In this document: positions 6,313-14,870 of the stretch, in pieces | How the letters are laid out: every line of letters starts with the position of its first letter | How positions within the stretch are numbered: the stretch's first letter is position 1 | From: an uncultured Streptococcus sp. | GTDB lineage: Bacteria; Bacillota; Bacilli; Lactobacillales; Streptococcaceae | Assembly (NCBI RefSeq): GCF_901875575.1 | Contig: NZ_CABFMF010000013.1 | Span: 1-37,442, forward strand | Length of the DNA stretch: 37,442 nucleotides | Direction of reading: 5' to 3' | Notes under the pieces: model-generated | Seen by the model: the letters and a program-made list of their open reading frames with translations, nothing else | Database searches by the model: none | Told to the model about the DNA's origin: nothing | Translations under genes and position numbers: made by a program

Positions 6313-8031
6313 ATGTCTTACCAAGAAAATTACCAGAAATGGGTTGATTTTGCGGAGCTTCCTGACTACCTTCGTCAAGATTTAGAAAATATGGATGAAA
6401 AAACAAAGGAAGATGCCTTCTATACAAATCTTGAATTTGGTACTGCTGGTATGCGTGGCTTGATTGGTGCAGGTACTAACCGTATCAACATCTATGTTGT
6501 ACGTCAAGCAACAGAAGGTTTGGCACGTTTGATTGAATCAAAAGGTGGAAACGAAAAAGAACGTGGTGTTGCGATTGCTTATGATAGCCGTCACTTCTCT
6601 CCTGAGTTTGCCTTAGAATCTGCGGCAGTTCTTGCTAAACATGGTATTAAATCTTATGTATTTGAAAGCCTTCGTCCAACTCCAGAACTTTCTTTTGCAG
6701 TTCGTCACCTCAACTGTTTTGCTGGTATTATGATTACTGCCAGCCACAATCCTGCTCCATTTAACGGCTACAAAGTATATGGTGAAGACGGTGGACAAAT
6801 GCCTCCACACGATGCAGACGCTTTAACTACCTATATTCGTGCAATCGAAAACCCATTTGCAGTTGAAGTTGCTGATGTGGAAGCTGAAAAAGCTTCTGGC
6901 TTGATTGAAGTCATCGGCGAAGCTGTCGATGTGGAATACCTAAAAGAAGTCAAGGACGTTAACATCAACCCTGCCTTGATTGAAGAATTTGGTAAAGATA
7001 TGAAGATTGTCTACACACCACTTCATGGTACTGGTGAAATGTTGGCTCGTCGTGCTCTTGCCCAAGCAGGATTTGACTCTGTTCAAGTCGTAGAAGCTCA
7101 AGCAACTGCTGACCCTGACTTCTCAACTGTAAAATCTCCAAATCCAGAAAGCCAAGCAGCCTTTGCCCTTGCTGAAGAACTTGGTCGTCAAGTTGGTGCA
7201 GATGTTCTTGTGGCAACTGACCCAGACGCTGACCGTGTTGGTGTGGAAGTTCTTCAAAAAGATGGTAGCTACCTCAACCTTTCAGGTAACCAAATCGGTG
7301 CTATCATGGCAAAATACATCTTGGAAGCCCACAAAAATGCTGGAACTCTTCCTGAAAATGCAGCTCTATGCAAATCTATCGTTTCAACTGACTTGGTAAC
7401 GAAGATTGCTGAAAGCTACGGCGCAACTATGTTCAACGTCTTGACTGGTTTCAAATTTATTGCTGAAAAAATCCAAGAATTCGAAGAAAAACACAATCAC
7501 ACATACATGATGGGATTCGAAGAAAGCTTCGGTTACTTGATTAAACCATTCGTACGTGATAAAGACGCTATCCAAGCTGTTCTTGTCGTTGCTGAACTTG
7601 CTGCCTACTACCGTTCACGTGGTTTGACGCTTGCTGACGGTATCGAAGAAATCTACAAAGAATACGGCTACTACGCAGAAAAGACTATCTCTGTTACCCT
7701 TTCAGGTGTCGATGGTGCTGAACAAATCAAAGCGATTATGGCTAAATTCCGTAACAATGCTCCAAAAGAATGGAACACAACAGCTATCACTGTCGTAGAA
7801 GACTTCAAGGCACAAACTGCTACTGCTGCTGACGGTACTGTTACAAACTTGACAACTCCTCCAAGTGATGTGTTGAAATACACACTTGCTGACGGTTCAT
7901 GGATTGCTGTTCGCCCTTCAGGGACAGAACCAAAAATCAAGTTCTACATTGCAGTTGTAGGGGAAACCAACGAAGAATCACAAGCTAAGATTGCTAACAT
8001 CGAAGCAGAAATCAATGCTTTTGTAAAATAA
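6313..8031 (+). CDS. pgm: Phosphoglucomutase (alpha-D-phosphohexomutase family)
   Basis: A 572-residue cytoplasmic enzyme that interconverts glucose 6-phosphate and glucose 1-phosphate, feeding UDP-glucose for capsule, teichoic acid and glycolipid synthesis. The family signatures are all present in order: the phosphoserine loop TASHNP with Ser144, the metal-binding loop DPDADRVGV near residue 300, the sugar-binding loop GFEESFGY near 400, and the phosphate-binding RPSGTEPKIKFY near the C-terminus. The length matches the long Firmicutes phosphoglucomutases. AGGAG lies 8 nt before the ATG. It has its own promoter at 6245-6273 and terminator at 8038-8070, so it is probably transcribed alone. Confidence 0.95.
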   Translation: MSYQENYQKWVDFAELPDYLRQDLENMDEKTKEDAFYTNLEFGTAGMRGLIGAGTNRINIYVVRQATEGLARLIESKGGNEKERGVAIAYDSRHFSPEFALESAAVLAKHGIKSYVFESLRPTPELSFAVRHLNCFAGIMITASHNPAPFNGYKVYGEDGGQMPPHDADALTTYIRAIENPFAVEVADVEAEKASGLIEVIGEAVDVEYLKEVKDVNINPALIEEFGKDMKIVYTPLHGTGEMLARRALAQAGFDSVQVVEAQATADPDFSTVKSPNPESQAAFALAEELGRQVGADVLVATDPDADRVGVEVLQKDGSYLNLSGNQIGAIMAKYILEAHKNAGTLPENAALCKSIVSTDLVTKIAESYGATMFNVLTGFKFIAEKIQEFEEKHNHTYMMGFEESFGYLIKPFVRDKDAIQAVLVVAELAAYYRSRGLTLADGIEEIYKEYGYYAEKTISVTLSGVDGAEQIKAIMAKFRNNAPKEWNTTAITVVEDFKAQTATAADGTVTNLTTPPSDVLKYTLADGSWIAVRPSGTEPKIKFYIAVVGETNEESQAKIANIEAEINAFVK

Positions 8032-8037
8032 CGACCT

Positions 8038-8070
8038 AAAAAGATGAGACTAACCAATCTCATCTTTTTT
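8038..8070 (+). terminator. Intrinsic terminator of pgm
   Basis: Stem AAAAAGATGAGA (8038-8049) pairs with TCTCATCTTTTT (8058-8069), loop 8 nt, ending in a T run. Confidence 0.85.
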
Positions 8071-8140
8071 CGTATCAAATCTAAGCAATTTTAGAAACTT
8101 TATGGCATACTAGACATATCAATGAAAGCGAGGTAATCTC

Positions 8141-8488
8141 ATGGAACAATTTTTAGATAACATCAAAGACCTTGAAGTCACTACAGTTGCGCGTGCGCAA
8201 GAAGCTCTTGATAAAAAAGAAACTGCAACCTTCTTTATCGGTCGCAAAACTTGCCCTTACTGCCGTAAATTTGCTGGTACATTGGCAGGTGTCATAGCTG
8301 AAACCAAAGCTCACATCTACTTCATCAACAGTGAAGAATCAAGCCAACTCAATGAGTTACAAGCATTCCGCTCACGCTATGGAATCCCAACTGTACCAGG
8401 CTTTGTTCACATTGCGGACGGACAAATCAATGTCCGTTGCGACTCTTCAATGTCAGCACAAGAAATCAAAGATTTCGCTGGATTGTAA
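8141..8488 (+). CDS. bta: Thioredoxin-fold protein of the bacteriocin transport accessory type
   Basis: A 115-residue protein with a thioredoxin fold: the redox motif C38-P-Y-C41 follows the strand ATFFIGRKT, and the cis-proline loop GIPTVPGF lies near residues 86-93. No signal peptide or membrane segment is seen, so it is predicted to be cytoplasmic. Pneumococcal relatives next to pgm are annotated as bacteriocin transport accessory protein (PedC/BrcD-like), proposed to handle disulfides in exported peptides, but no bacteriocin gene is nearby, so a general thiol-redox role is equally possible. GAGG lies before the ATG, and a weak extended -10 (TGGCATACT, about 8104-8112) precedes it. It is closed by a bidirectional terminator. 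Confidence 0.8.
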   Translation: MEQFLDNIKDLEVTTVARAQEALDKKETATFFIGRKTCPYCRKFAGTLAGVIAETKAHIYFINSEESSQLNELQAFRSRYGIPTVPGFVHIADGQINVRCDSSMSAQEIKDFAGL

Positions 8489-8517
8489 AAAAAGTCACTC
8501 GTATGAGTGGCTTTTTT
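8488..8517. terminator. Bidirectional terminator between bta and pmp23
   Basis: AAAAAAGTCACTC (8488-8500) pairs with GAGTGGCTTTTTT (8505-8517) around a GTAT loop, with T runs on both strands. It ends bta on the plus strand and the long tdk-pmp23 unit on the minus strand. Confidence 0.85.
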
Positions 8518-8524
8518 GTGTTTT

Positions 8525-9148
8525 CTATAGAAAAGGAATGATTTCCATCACTTTGACCATTGATTTCAATATATAAAGGTTAAGTTGCACCTGTCTAGAA
8601 TAGTAATAATTTCCACCATTTACATAAAGTTCAGCTCCATGCAGAATAGATATAGGATGGATATACCTATATGTTTTTCCTGTAGTATTTCCAAGTGAGG
8701 GAGCAACTGTCTCTCGCGAGTACTGTTTTGCTAATGAGAGAGTATTTTTCTTACCATGTTGAGCAATAAAATCAATATAAGTTGGTCCAAAATTATAAGC
8801 CTGCACGGCCGTCCAAACATCAACTCCCTTATTTTGAGCCTGATAGAGATTATCTGTCAGAGTTTGGATTCCTTGGCGAATGCTAATAGCTTTGTCGTTG
8901 ATGGAGTTTGTTGAGCCAGTTGCAGACTCACTTGACTGCATGACATCGCCTTCTTTTCCTTTGGTTTCGGTATAGATCATAGCGAGCACAAGCTCTTCAT
9001 TTGCTGGTGTATCTTTTTCACTCAAGATTTCCCTAACCAAGGTTTGGTAAGTCATCACTTGCTTAACATCTTGATGAATACGGTATAGTTTATAGCCAAC
9101 AAAAAGTAAGACTGCTAGCACTAGCACTCTTCGTAATAATTTAAACAT
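8525..9148 (-). CDS. pmp23: Membrane-anchored lysozyme-like peptidoglycan hydrolase, Pmp23/PvaA type
   Basis: A 207-residue protein with one N-terminal membrane segment (about residues 7-23, after FKLLRR) and an extracellular lysozyme-like domain. E61 in MIYTETKGKEGD is the likely catalytic acid, followed by the conserved QSSES stretch and AYNFGPTYIDF, features of the lytic-transglycosylase-like family that includes pneumococcal Pmp23, whose loss was reported to disturb septum formation. The predicted mass of about 23 kDa agrees. It is the last gene of the minus-strand unit; its ATG overlaps the stop of the preceding gene by one base (TAATG), which suggests coupled translation. Confidence 0.75.
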   Translation of the reverse strand: MFKLLRRVLVLAVLLFVGYKLYRIHQDVKQVMTYQTLVREILSEKDTPANEELVLAMIYTETKGKEGDVMQSSESATGSTNSINDKAISIRQGIQTLTDNLYQAQNKGVDVWTAVQAYNFGPTYIDFIAQHGKKNTLSLAKQYSRETVAPSLGNTTGKTYRYIHPISILHGAELYVNGGNYYYSRQVQLNLYILKSMVKVMEIIPFL

Positions 9149-10122
9149 TATTTGCTTTGTATATCCTCGATATTTTTGATTAAGATTGAGTAGGTTCCAT
9201 TATCATTTTGGATAAACTCAACAGACTCGGCGTCTTGATAGACGTTATTGGGAACGATGAGCTCAATTCCATTTGACAAGGAGAGTTTTTGGTTTTCAAA
9301 TTTCTTTAATTGGCGACTGGCATCAATTTCATCAAATTGAACAGGCTCTGGTACGGCTTCCTTGACTTGATCAATAAAGCTTAATCGAGCTGTCAGGTTG
9401 TTATCAAAAAGATCATTGGCCAATTTTTCAGGTGACAACTCATTGCTTTCTTCTAAATTGTTGAAAATAGCAGACTTGACCTTGGATTGAAATTGAAAAT
9501 CATCTGTGTTAAAAGATTCAGCAATTCTCTGGGCCGTTTTTTCCAGCTCCTTGATGGATTTCTTGGGAGAAATCTTAGGGGCAACAGCTAAAAGATTATC
9601 TGAAAAATAGTTCAAAAAAGTCCCGTTGTATTTGATTCGTTTTTCAATCAAGTGATATTTACGACTCTGAAGATTGACAACCAAGGCCTCGTCGGCACCC
9701 GTTCCAAATCCAGGCAGGTTATTCTGAGTCAGCTTGATTGGATTATCAACTTCTCCACCGAGGTGGGTCAAGGTCTCACGCAGGGCAATTCGCAAAAAAG
9801 CAAAATGCTCGATACCTTCTTTAGAAAATTGCACAAAAATCAAATCATTGGTCTTGAGATTCTCAGAAATACTGAACTCCTCTTTCCAGAGATTAGCCAG
9901 TGTTACTGATGTCTCCAACAAATCGTCTGTGATGTGATTGAAGAAGGGATTTTCTTCTTCGAAAATCCCAGTCTTGGCTTCATCTGAATACACACGTTCA
10001 ATTTTTTTCCGCAGGTATTCTTCGATTTTTGGAGTGATATTGAGAAACTTATTCGCTAGAAACAGCTCAGTATCATCTGGGCTGAACTGGTGAATAATAG
10101 CTTTCTTAATATAAATGTCCAT
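9148..10122 (-). CDS. Nucleoid-associated protein, YejK/NdpA (NA37) family
   Basis: A 324-residue protein of the 37-kDa nucleoid-associated family. The N-terminus MDIYIKKAIIHQFSPDDTEL is the family's usual start, so I choose the ATG at 10122 over the earlier in-frame codon at 10155, which would overlap the end of glyA. GAGG of the site overlaps the glyA stop region about 12 nt upstream. Later conserved parts include GFGTGADEALVVN-like sequence near residues 152-164 and an acidic, strand-rich C-terminus ending in GTYSILIKNIEDI. E. coli YejK associates with the nucleoid; the function in streptococci is not known. It lies 7 nt downstream of glyA and couples to pmp23 through TAATG. Confidence 0.8.
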   Translation of the reverse strand: MDIYIKKAIIHQFSPDDTELFLANKFLNITPKIEEYLRKKIERVYSDEAKTGIFEEENPFFNHITDDLLETSVTLANLWKEEFSISENLKTNDLIFVQFSKEGIEHFAFLRIALRETLTHLGGEVDNPIKLTQNNLPGFGTGADEALVVNLQSRKYHLIEKRIKYNGTFLNYFSDNLLAVAPKISPKKSIKELEKTAQRIAESFNTDDFQFQSKVKSAIFNNLEESNELSPEKLANDLFDNNLTARLSFIDQVKEAVPEPVQFDEIDASRQLKKFENQKLSLSNGIELIVPNNVYQDAESVEFIQNDNGTYSILIKNIEDIQSK

Positions 10123-10129
10123 AAAATTT

Positions 10130-11386
10130 TTAGTCCTCGTATAATGGGAAGGCATCTGTCAATTCTTTGACTGCACTTCTCACTTCTTCTAAAACAGTCT
10201 CATTTTCTGCATTTTTAAGGGTTTTAATGATCAATTCAGCCACTTTGCGACTTTCTTCTTCACCAAATCCACGTGCAGTAATGGCTGCTGCTCCGATACG
10301 AATACCACTTGTCTTGAATGGTGACAAGCTTTCGTAAGGAATTGAGTTTTTATTTAAGGTAATATTGACTTCATCCAGCAAGTTTTGAGCAACTTTGCCG
10401 TTTTCTACAACTTTGGTCACATCCACTAGGAAGAGGTGGTTTTCAGTTCCGCCAGAAATGATACGGAAATCAGGGTCTTGCAAGAAGACAGCTGCCATAG
10501 CCTTGCTGTTCTTAATAACATTAGTAGCATATTCCTTGAAAGCTGGATCTAATACTTCTTTAAAGGAAACTGCCTTAGCAGCAACAACATGCTCCAATGG
10601 ACCTCCCTGAATACCTGGGAAAATTGCTGAGTTGATTTTCTTGGCAAGTTCTTCGTCATTAGTCAAAATCAAACCACCACGTGGTCCACGAAGGGTTTTG
10701 TGGGTCGTTGTTGTAGTGATATGAGCGTATGGCACTGGGCTTGGGTGAAGACCAGCCGCAACCAAACCAGCAATGTGAGCCATATCCACCATGAGCTTAG
10801 CACCTACAGCATCAGCGATTTCACGGAATTTTGAAAAGTCGATAATTTGAGAATAGGCTGAAGCACCTGCTACAATCAGTTTTGGTTTTACTTCTTGGGC
10901 TTGTTTCAAAATAGCATCAAAATCTAAAAGTTCAGTTTCAGGATCCACACTATAAGAAACAAAGTTGTAGGTTTGACCAGAGAAACTAACAGGAGCTCCA
11001 TGAGTCAAGTGACCACCTGCAGCCAAATCCATTCCCATAACCGTATCGCCAGGCTCAATCAAGGCCATGTAAGCCGCACAGTTGGCTTGGCTTCCTGAAT
11101 GTGGTTGGACATTGGCAAATTTAGCACCGAAAATTTCTTTGGCACGTTCGATAGCTAGACTTTCAACTACGTCTACCACATCAGTTCCACCATAATAACG
11201 GCGTCCTGGGTAACCTTCGGCATATTTATTTGTCAGGATAGACCCTTGAGCGGCCATAACAGCCTTGGAAACTACGTTTTCCGAAGCAATCAACTCGATG
11301 TTGTTTTGTTGGCGTTCTTCTTCTTTGGCAATTGCATTCCAGAGATCAGCATCGTATGCTTTAAAATCGTCTTTGTCAAAAATCAT
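10130..11386 (-). CDS. glyA: Serine hydroxymethyltransferase
   Basis: A 418-residue PLP enzyme converting serine and tetrahydrofolate to glycine and 5,10-methylene-tetrahydrofolate, the main one-carbon source for thymidylate and purines. Signatures include YYGGTDVVD, QPHSGSQAN, the region VDMAHIAGLVAAG and the PLP lysine in TTTTHKTLRGPRGG near residue 226. The ribosome site GGAGAAGACCT directly precedes the ATG. It stands in the tdk-prfA-prmC-tsaC-glyA unit; 60 nt separate it from the upstream acetyltransferase gene, the largest gap in that unit. Confidence 0.97.
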   Translation of the reverse strand: MIFDKDDFKAYDADLWNAIAKEEERQQNNIELIASENVVSKAVMAAQGSILTNKYAEGYPGRRYYGGTDVVDVVESLAIERAKEIFGAKFANVQPHSGSQANCAAYMALIEPGDTVMGMDLAAGGHLTHGAPVSFSGQTYNFVSYSVDPETELLDFDAILKQAQEVKPKLIVAGASAYSQIIDFSKFREIADAVGAKLMVDMAHIAGLVAAGLHPSPVPYAHITTTTTHKTLRGPRGGLILTNDEELAKKINSAIFPGIQGGPLEHVVAAKAVSFKEVLDPAFKEYATNVIKNSKAMAAVFLQDPDFRIISGGTENHLFLVDVTKVVENGKVAQNLLDEVNITLNKNSIPYESLSPFKTSGIRIGAAAITARGFGEEESRKVAELIIKTLKNAENETVLEEVRSAVKELTDAFPLYED

Positions 11387-11446
11387 AGGTCTTCTCCTTT
11401 ATAGTGTGACTGGTCCTTCAGCTTGGTTTTACAATAAGAAAATAAA

Positions 11447-11878
11447 CTAAAAGATGCGAATAAACCGTTTCTGCACTTTATCACAAGTATAACCAACTTT
11501 TTCGTAAAATGCATGAGCAGCCAGACGATGATCGGCAGAGTTTAAGCGGATAAAACTATAACCACGTCTTTTTGCTTCTTGCTCCAACCCTTGTAACAAG
11601 CTTTTACCGATACCTTGACCTTGCGCTTGAGGTGAAACTGCTAAGGCTAAGATATTAAAGCCTGCTTTGGAATAGAGTGATTCGTACACTTCAGCGTGGA
11701 CATATCCAAGTAGGACATGACTGGCTGCATCCTCATAGCCAAGTAGGAAATGATGGGAATTCTGAGATAGTCTAGCTAATTGACTAGCTGTTTCCTCTGG
11801 ACTAAAAGAATAACCCAAAGCCTCTTGGTTGATGTCACATATAGCATTCACATCTGTTTCTTGCAAATCTCTTAGCAT
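11447..11878 (-). CDS. GNAT-family N-acetyltransferase
   Basis: A 143-residue acetyltransferase. Acetyl-CoA binding motif A is seen as LALAVSPQAQGQGIGKSLL (about residues 78-96), followed by FIRLNSADHRLAAHAFYEKVGY, the typical C-terminal GNAT signature. The start at 11878 is chosen because GGAGG lies 6 nt before it and it begins one base after the stop of tsaC; an earlier in-frame ATG at 11917 lies within tsaC. The layout resembles RimI-type protein acetyltransferases that travel with TsaC genes, but the substrate cannot be read from sequence. Confidence 0.8.
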   Translation of the reverse strand: MLRDLQETDVNAICDINQEALGYSFSPEETASQLARLSQNSHHFLLGYEDAASHVLLGYVHAEVYESLYSKAGFNILALAVSPQAQGQGIGKSLLQGLEQEAKRRGYSFIRLNSADHRLAAHAFYEKVGYTCDKVQKRFIRIF

Positions 11879-11879
11879 T

Positions 11880-12482
11880 TTATTCCTCCTCAAAAGAAAT
11901 CTCTGGCAACTGAGCAAGAATATCCTCTCGCTTAATGGCCCCTTGGCGTAAGATTTTCACCTTGTCTCCAGACAAATCCAAAATAGTTGAATCCTGTCCA
12001 GTTAGAAAAGCATCGTCTTCAAAACCCAGAACCTCTTGGTCAAAATCCTCTAAAATTTGATTAAAGGTTACTCCACTTGCCTGACCTGAGATATTGGCAG
12101 ACGGCCCAATCAGAGGTCCTGTCACTCGAATTAAATCCAGTGTGATAGGGTGACTGGGCATCCGAAATCCAACAGTTGCAAGGCCAGAATTGACCCAATA
12201 AGGGACTCTATCATTGGCTTCGAGAATAAGGGTCAAGGGACCTGGTAAAAAGGACTCTACAAGTTTTTGGAGATATGTTGGCTGATTCTTAGAAAAGTGT
12301 AAGATATCCTCTAGAGAAGCGACATTGAGATTGAGTGCCTTATCTCTAGGACGACGTTTGAGCTGGTATACATGATCAACTGCTTTTTCGTCTAGAGCTT
12401 TCGCAAAGAGACCGTAAACTGTCTCGGTAGGTAAGACGACTGCTCCGCCCTTCTCTATCTCTTCTCTAATCCTGTCCATCAT
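11880..12482 (-). CDS. tsaC: L-threonylcarbamoyladenylate synthase, YrdC-domain
   Basis: A 200-residue enzyme that makes threonylcarbamoyl-AMP from threonine, bicarbonate and ATP, the first step of t6A37 modification of ANN-decoding tRNAs. YrdC signatures are GAVVLPTETVYGLFAKA near residues 13-29, KRRPRDKALNL, ESFLPGPLTLIL, VGFRMPSHP and GPLIGPSANISG. It is the short form with only the YrdC domain, lacking the extra Sua5 domain of B. subtilis YwlC. The start is taken as MMD at 12482 (or M at 12479); it overlaps the 3' end of prmC by about 17 nt. A longer in-frame extension lies inside prmC and does not resemble the family. Confidence 0.85.
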   Translation of the reverse strand: MMDRIREEIEKGGAVVLPTETVYGLFAKALDEKAVDHVYQLKRRPRDKALNLNVASLEDILHFSKNQPTYLQKLVESFLPGPLTLILEANDRVPYWVNSGLATVGFRMPSHPITLDLIRVTGPLIGPSANISGQASGVTFNQILEDFDQEVLGFEDDAFLTGQDSTILDLSGDKVKILRQGAIKREDILAQLPEISFEEE

Positions 12483-13302
12483 CAACCACAACCATCCTAT
12501 CTTGACCGAATTGGTCCTTGAGTGTCCGAACTCTTTTATCAGGAAGATGTTTCCTAAAAAGTTCAGGAACACTTTGACCTTGCTTGTATCCAATTTCAAG
12601 GTAAATCTTACCACCATCTTTGAGATAGTCTTTTGCATCTTCCGCAATTCTACGGTAAATAGCTAGACCATCCTCATCTGCAAAGAGGGCTAGGTGAGGT
12701 TCTGAATGCAAAACATTCAAACCCACTTCTGACTCATCTTCACGAGAGATATAGGGTGGATTGGAAACAATTATATCATATTTTTCAGAAATTTCTGCAA
12801 AACAATCAGATTTTTTAAAAAATATATTAAGATTTTGATTTTTAGCATTCTCTAATGCAAGGTCAAGCGCCTCTTGAGAAATATCTGTCGCTGTCACTGA
12901 CCAATCTGTTCTGTTTTTTGCTAATGCAAGGGCAATAGCGCCACTTCCTGTTCCAATATCAAGTACTGAAAGATTCGTATCAGGATTTTCAGCCAGGATG
13001 AGCTCCACTAACTCCTCTGTCTCTGGACGAGGAATCAAAACCCGCTCATCAACTCTCAACTGCATTCCAAAAAAATCTGCCTGTCCGATGATATACTGTG
13101 CTGGTTTATGATCTACTAACTGTTGAAAAATTTCCTCTACAAATAATTCCTCCTCTTTTGTCACTTCCTGCTGGAGGGCAAAAATAAAGTCTGTAAAAGA
13201 TAGATTTTTCAGACTACGATAGACAAAAGAGAGGCTTTCTGCTTCCTCTCCTTGTCTTATCAACTCTTCTTCAAAATCTGAAAATAATTGAGCTAATTTC
13301 AT
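12466..13302 (-). CDS. prmC: Release factor glutamine methyltransferase
   Basis: A 278-residue SAM-dependent enzyme that methylates the glutamine of the GGQ motif in release factors. The N-terminal helical recognition domain covers about residues 1-90; the SAM-binding motif DIGTGSGAIAL is at 115-125 and the glutamine-binding NPPY at 181-184. It begins with the TAATG overlap at the stop of prfA, its substrate gene, the usual bacterial arrangement, and overlaps the start of tsaC. Confidence 0.95.
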   Translation of the reverse strand: MKLAQLFSDFEEELIRQGEEAESLSFVYRSLKNLSFTDFIFALQQEVTKEEELFVEEIFQQLVDHKPAQYIIGQADFFGMQLRVDERVLIPRPETEELVELILAENPDTNLSVLDIGTGSGAIALALAKNRTDWSVTATDISQEALDLALENAKNQNLNIFFKKSDCFAEISEKYDIIVSNPPYISREDESEVGLNVLHSEPHLALFADEDGLAIYRRIAEDAKDYLKDGGKIYLEIGYKQGQSVPELFRKHLPDKRVRTLKDQFGQDRMVVVDDGQD

Positions 13303-14381
13303 TATTTGTTTAATTCTTCTAATTTTTGTGTTTGGTCATAGAGCACCAAGGCATCCACAACTTCATCCAATTTACCAGACAAGATAGTATCTAGTTTTTG
13401 GAGGGTCAAACCAATACGGTGATCTGTGACACGGTTTTGTGGGAAGTTATAAGTACGAATCCGTTCTGAACGGTCACCAGTACCAATTGTAGACTTACGC
13501 TCAGCGTCTTGTTCGTCTTGTGCAATCTGAGCAAAGTGGTCAGCAACACGCGCACGAATAATCTTCATAGCCTTCTCACGGTTCTTCTGCTGGGTACGTT
13601 CTTCCTGCATCTCAACCTTGATATTGGTTGGCAAGTGAACGATACGAACGGCAGTCGCAACCTTATTGACGTTCTGTCCACCAGCACCAGAGGCATGATA
13701 GATGTCGACACGAAGGTCTTTTGGATCAATGTCGTATTCAACCTCTTCTACTTCTGGCATAACAAGAACTGTCGCTGTCGAAGTATGAACACGGCCTTGG
13801 CTTTCTGTCACAGGGACACGTTGCACACGGTGGGCACCTGATTCGTACTTAAGCTTAGAGTAAACAGACTGACCTGAAACCATGGCAACCACTTCTTTGA
13901 AACCGCCGACACCATTCATAGAGGCTTCCATGACTTCAAAGCGCCAGCCTTGGGCTTCAGCATACTTTTGATACATGGTTAGCAAATCTCCAGCGAAAAG
14001 TGCTGCTTCATCTCCGCCAGCCGCTCCACGGATTTCAAGGATGATGTTTTTGTCATCGTTTGGATCTTTAGGAAGGAGCAAGATTTTCAGTTTTTCTTCG
14101 TATTCTTCTTTTTCAGCCTTGGCATCTTTGAGTTCTTGCTTGGCCATTTCTTCCAAGTCCGCATCTCCACCTGATTCCTTAATCATCTCTTCAGCGTCAA
14201 CAATGTTTTGAAGGACTTGTTTGTATTCTCGGTAGGCTGTTACTGTGTCACGAGTTGAAGCTTCTTCTTTTGAAAGCTCCATAAAACGTTTGGTGTCAGA
14301 GACCACATCCGGGTCACTGAGCAACTCTCCTAATTCTTCATAACGGTCTTCTACAGCTTGTAGTTGATCATAGATGTTCAT
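13302..14381 (-). CDS. prfA: Peptide chain release factor 1
   Basis: A 359-residue factor ending translation at UAA and UAG. The stop-codon reading tripeptide P190-V-T192 and the peptidyl-hydrolysis motif GGQ at 234-236 (ASGAGGQNVNK) are intact, and length is as usual for RF1. AGGAG lies 6 nt before the ATG. It sits 9 nt after the acetyltransferase gene and is coupled to prmC. The PVT tripeptide identifies RF1 rather than RF2 (which has SPF). Confidence 0.97.
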   Translation of the reverse strand: MNIYDQLQAVEDRYEELGELLSDPDVVSDTKRFMELSKEEASTRDTVTAYREYKQVLQNIVDAEEMIKESGGDADLEEMAKQELKDAKAEKEEYEEKLKILLLPKDPNDDKNIILEIRGAAGGDEAALFAGDLLTMYQKYAEAQGWRFEVMEASMNGVGGFKEVVAMVSGQSVYSKLKYESGAHRVQRVPVTESQGRVHTSTATVLVMPEVEEVEYDIDPKDLRVDIYHASGAGGQNVNKVATAVRIVHLPTNIKVEMQEERTQQKNREKAMKIIRARVADHFAQIAQDEQDAERKSTIGTGDRSERIRTYNFPQNRVTDHRIGLTLQKLDTILSGKLDEVVDALVLYDQTQKLEELNK

Positions 14382-14390
14382 TTTTTCTCC

Positions 14391-14870
14391 TTAGTTCTCA
14401 ATTGTTAAATCATAGATTGCTACTACTTCGTTCTCGGATATTTCCCCAGTTTCTTTAAATCCATAACTGAGGTAACAAGATCTTGCATGTTCGTTTTCTG
14501 GTTCATAAGACAACCAAAGTTTATTGCCTAAACCTGCTGGCGCTGTCCGAACATAGTCTAGTACTTTATCCATAATTGGTTTAAAATATCCTTGATTTTG
14601 AAAATTCTTATCAATCATAAAACGAAATAGTAAATAATTTCCACTACTAACTCCGATCTTTTTATCATAAGCTATCATCACAAAACCTATAATTGCATCA
14701 TTATCATAAACTGCCAATGGAGCTACAAAATCTCTATTTTTAGTGTAGACATATGCTTCAGCTAAACTAATTGCATTGGTTGCAATGAATTGTTTTTGAT
14801 ATTCCTTGACATCCAAATTCAAAACATCAAAATAATTTTCCATTGTAACATCTCTTAGTTCAATTGTCAT
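14391..14870 (-). CDS. GNAT-family N-acetyltransferase (diamine/spermidine acetyltransferase-like)
   Basis: A 159-residue protein beginning MTIELRDVTMENYFDVLNL, with the GNAT fold pattern: a central strand LLFRFMIDKNFQNQGYFKPIM (motif A, near residues 81-101) and the C-terminal ENEHARSCYLSYGFKETGEI. The acetyl-CoA loop QNQGYFK departs from the usual Q-x-x-G-x-G/A. Sequence resembles BltD/PaiA-like amine acetyltransferases, but the substrate is not known. AAGGAG precedes the ATG by 7 nt; the gene overlaps the end of tdk by 11 nt. Confidence 0.75.
   Translation of the reverse strand: MTIELRDVTMENYFDVLNLDVKEYQKQFIATNAISLAEAYVYTKNRDFVAPLAVYDNDAIIGFVMIAYDKKIGVSSGNYLLFRFMIDKNFQNQGYFKPIMDKVLDYVRTAPAGLGNKLWLSYEPENEHARSCYLSYGFKETGEISENEVVAIYDLTIEN

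Noticed and set aside
12483..12647. Longer N-terminal form of tsaC
   Set aside because: The extension lies within prmC in another frame and shows no similarity to the YrdC family.
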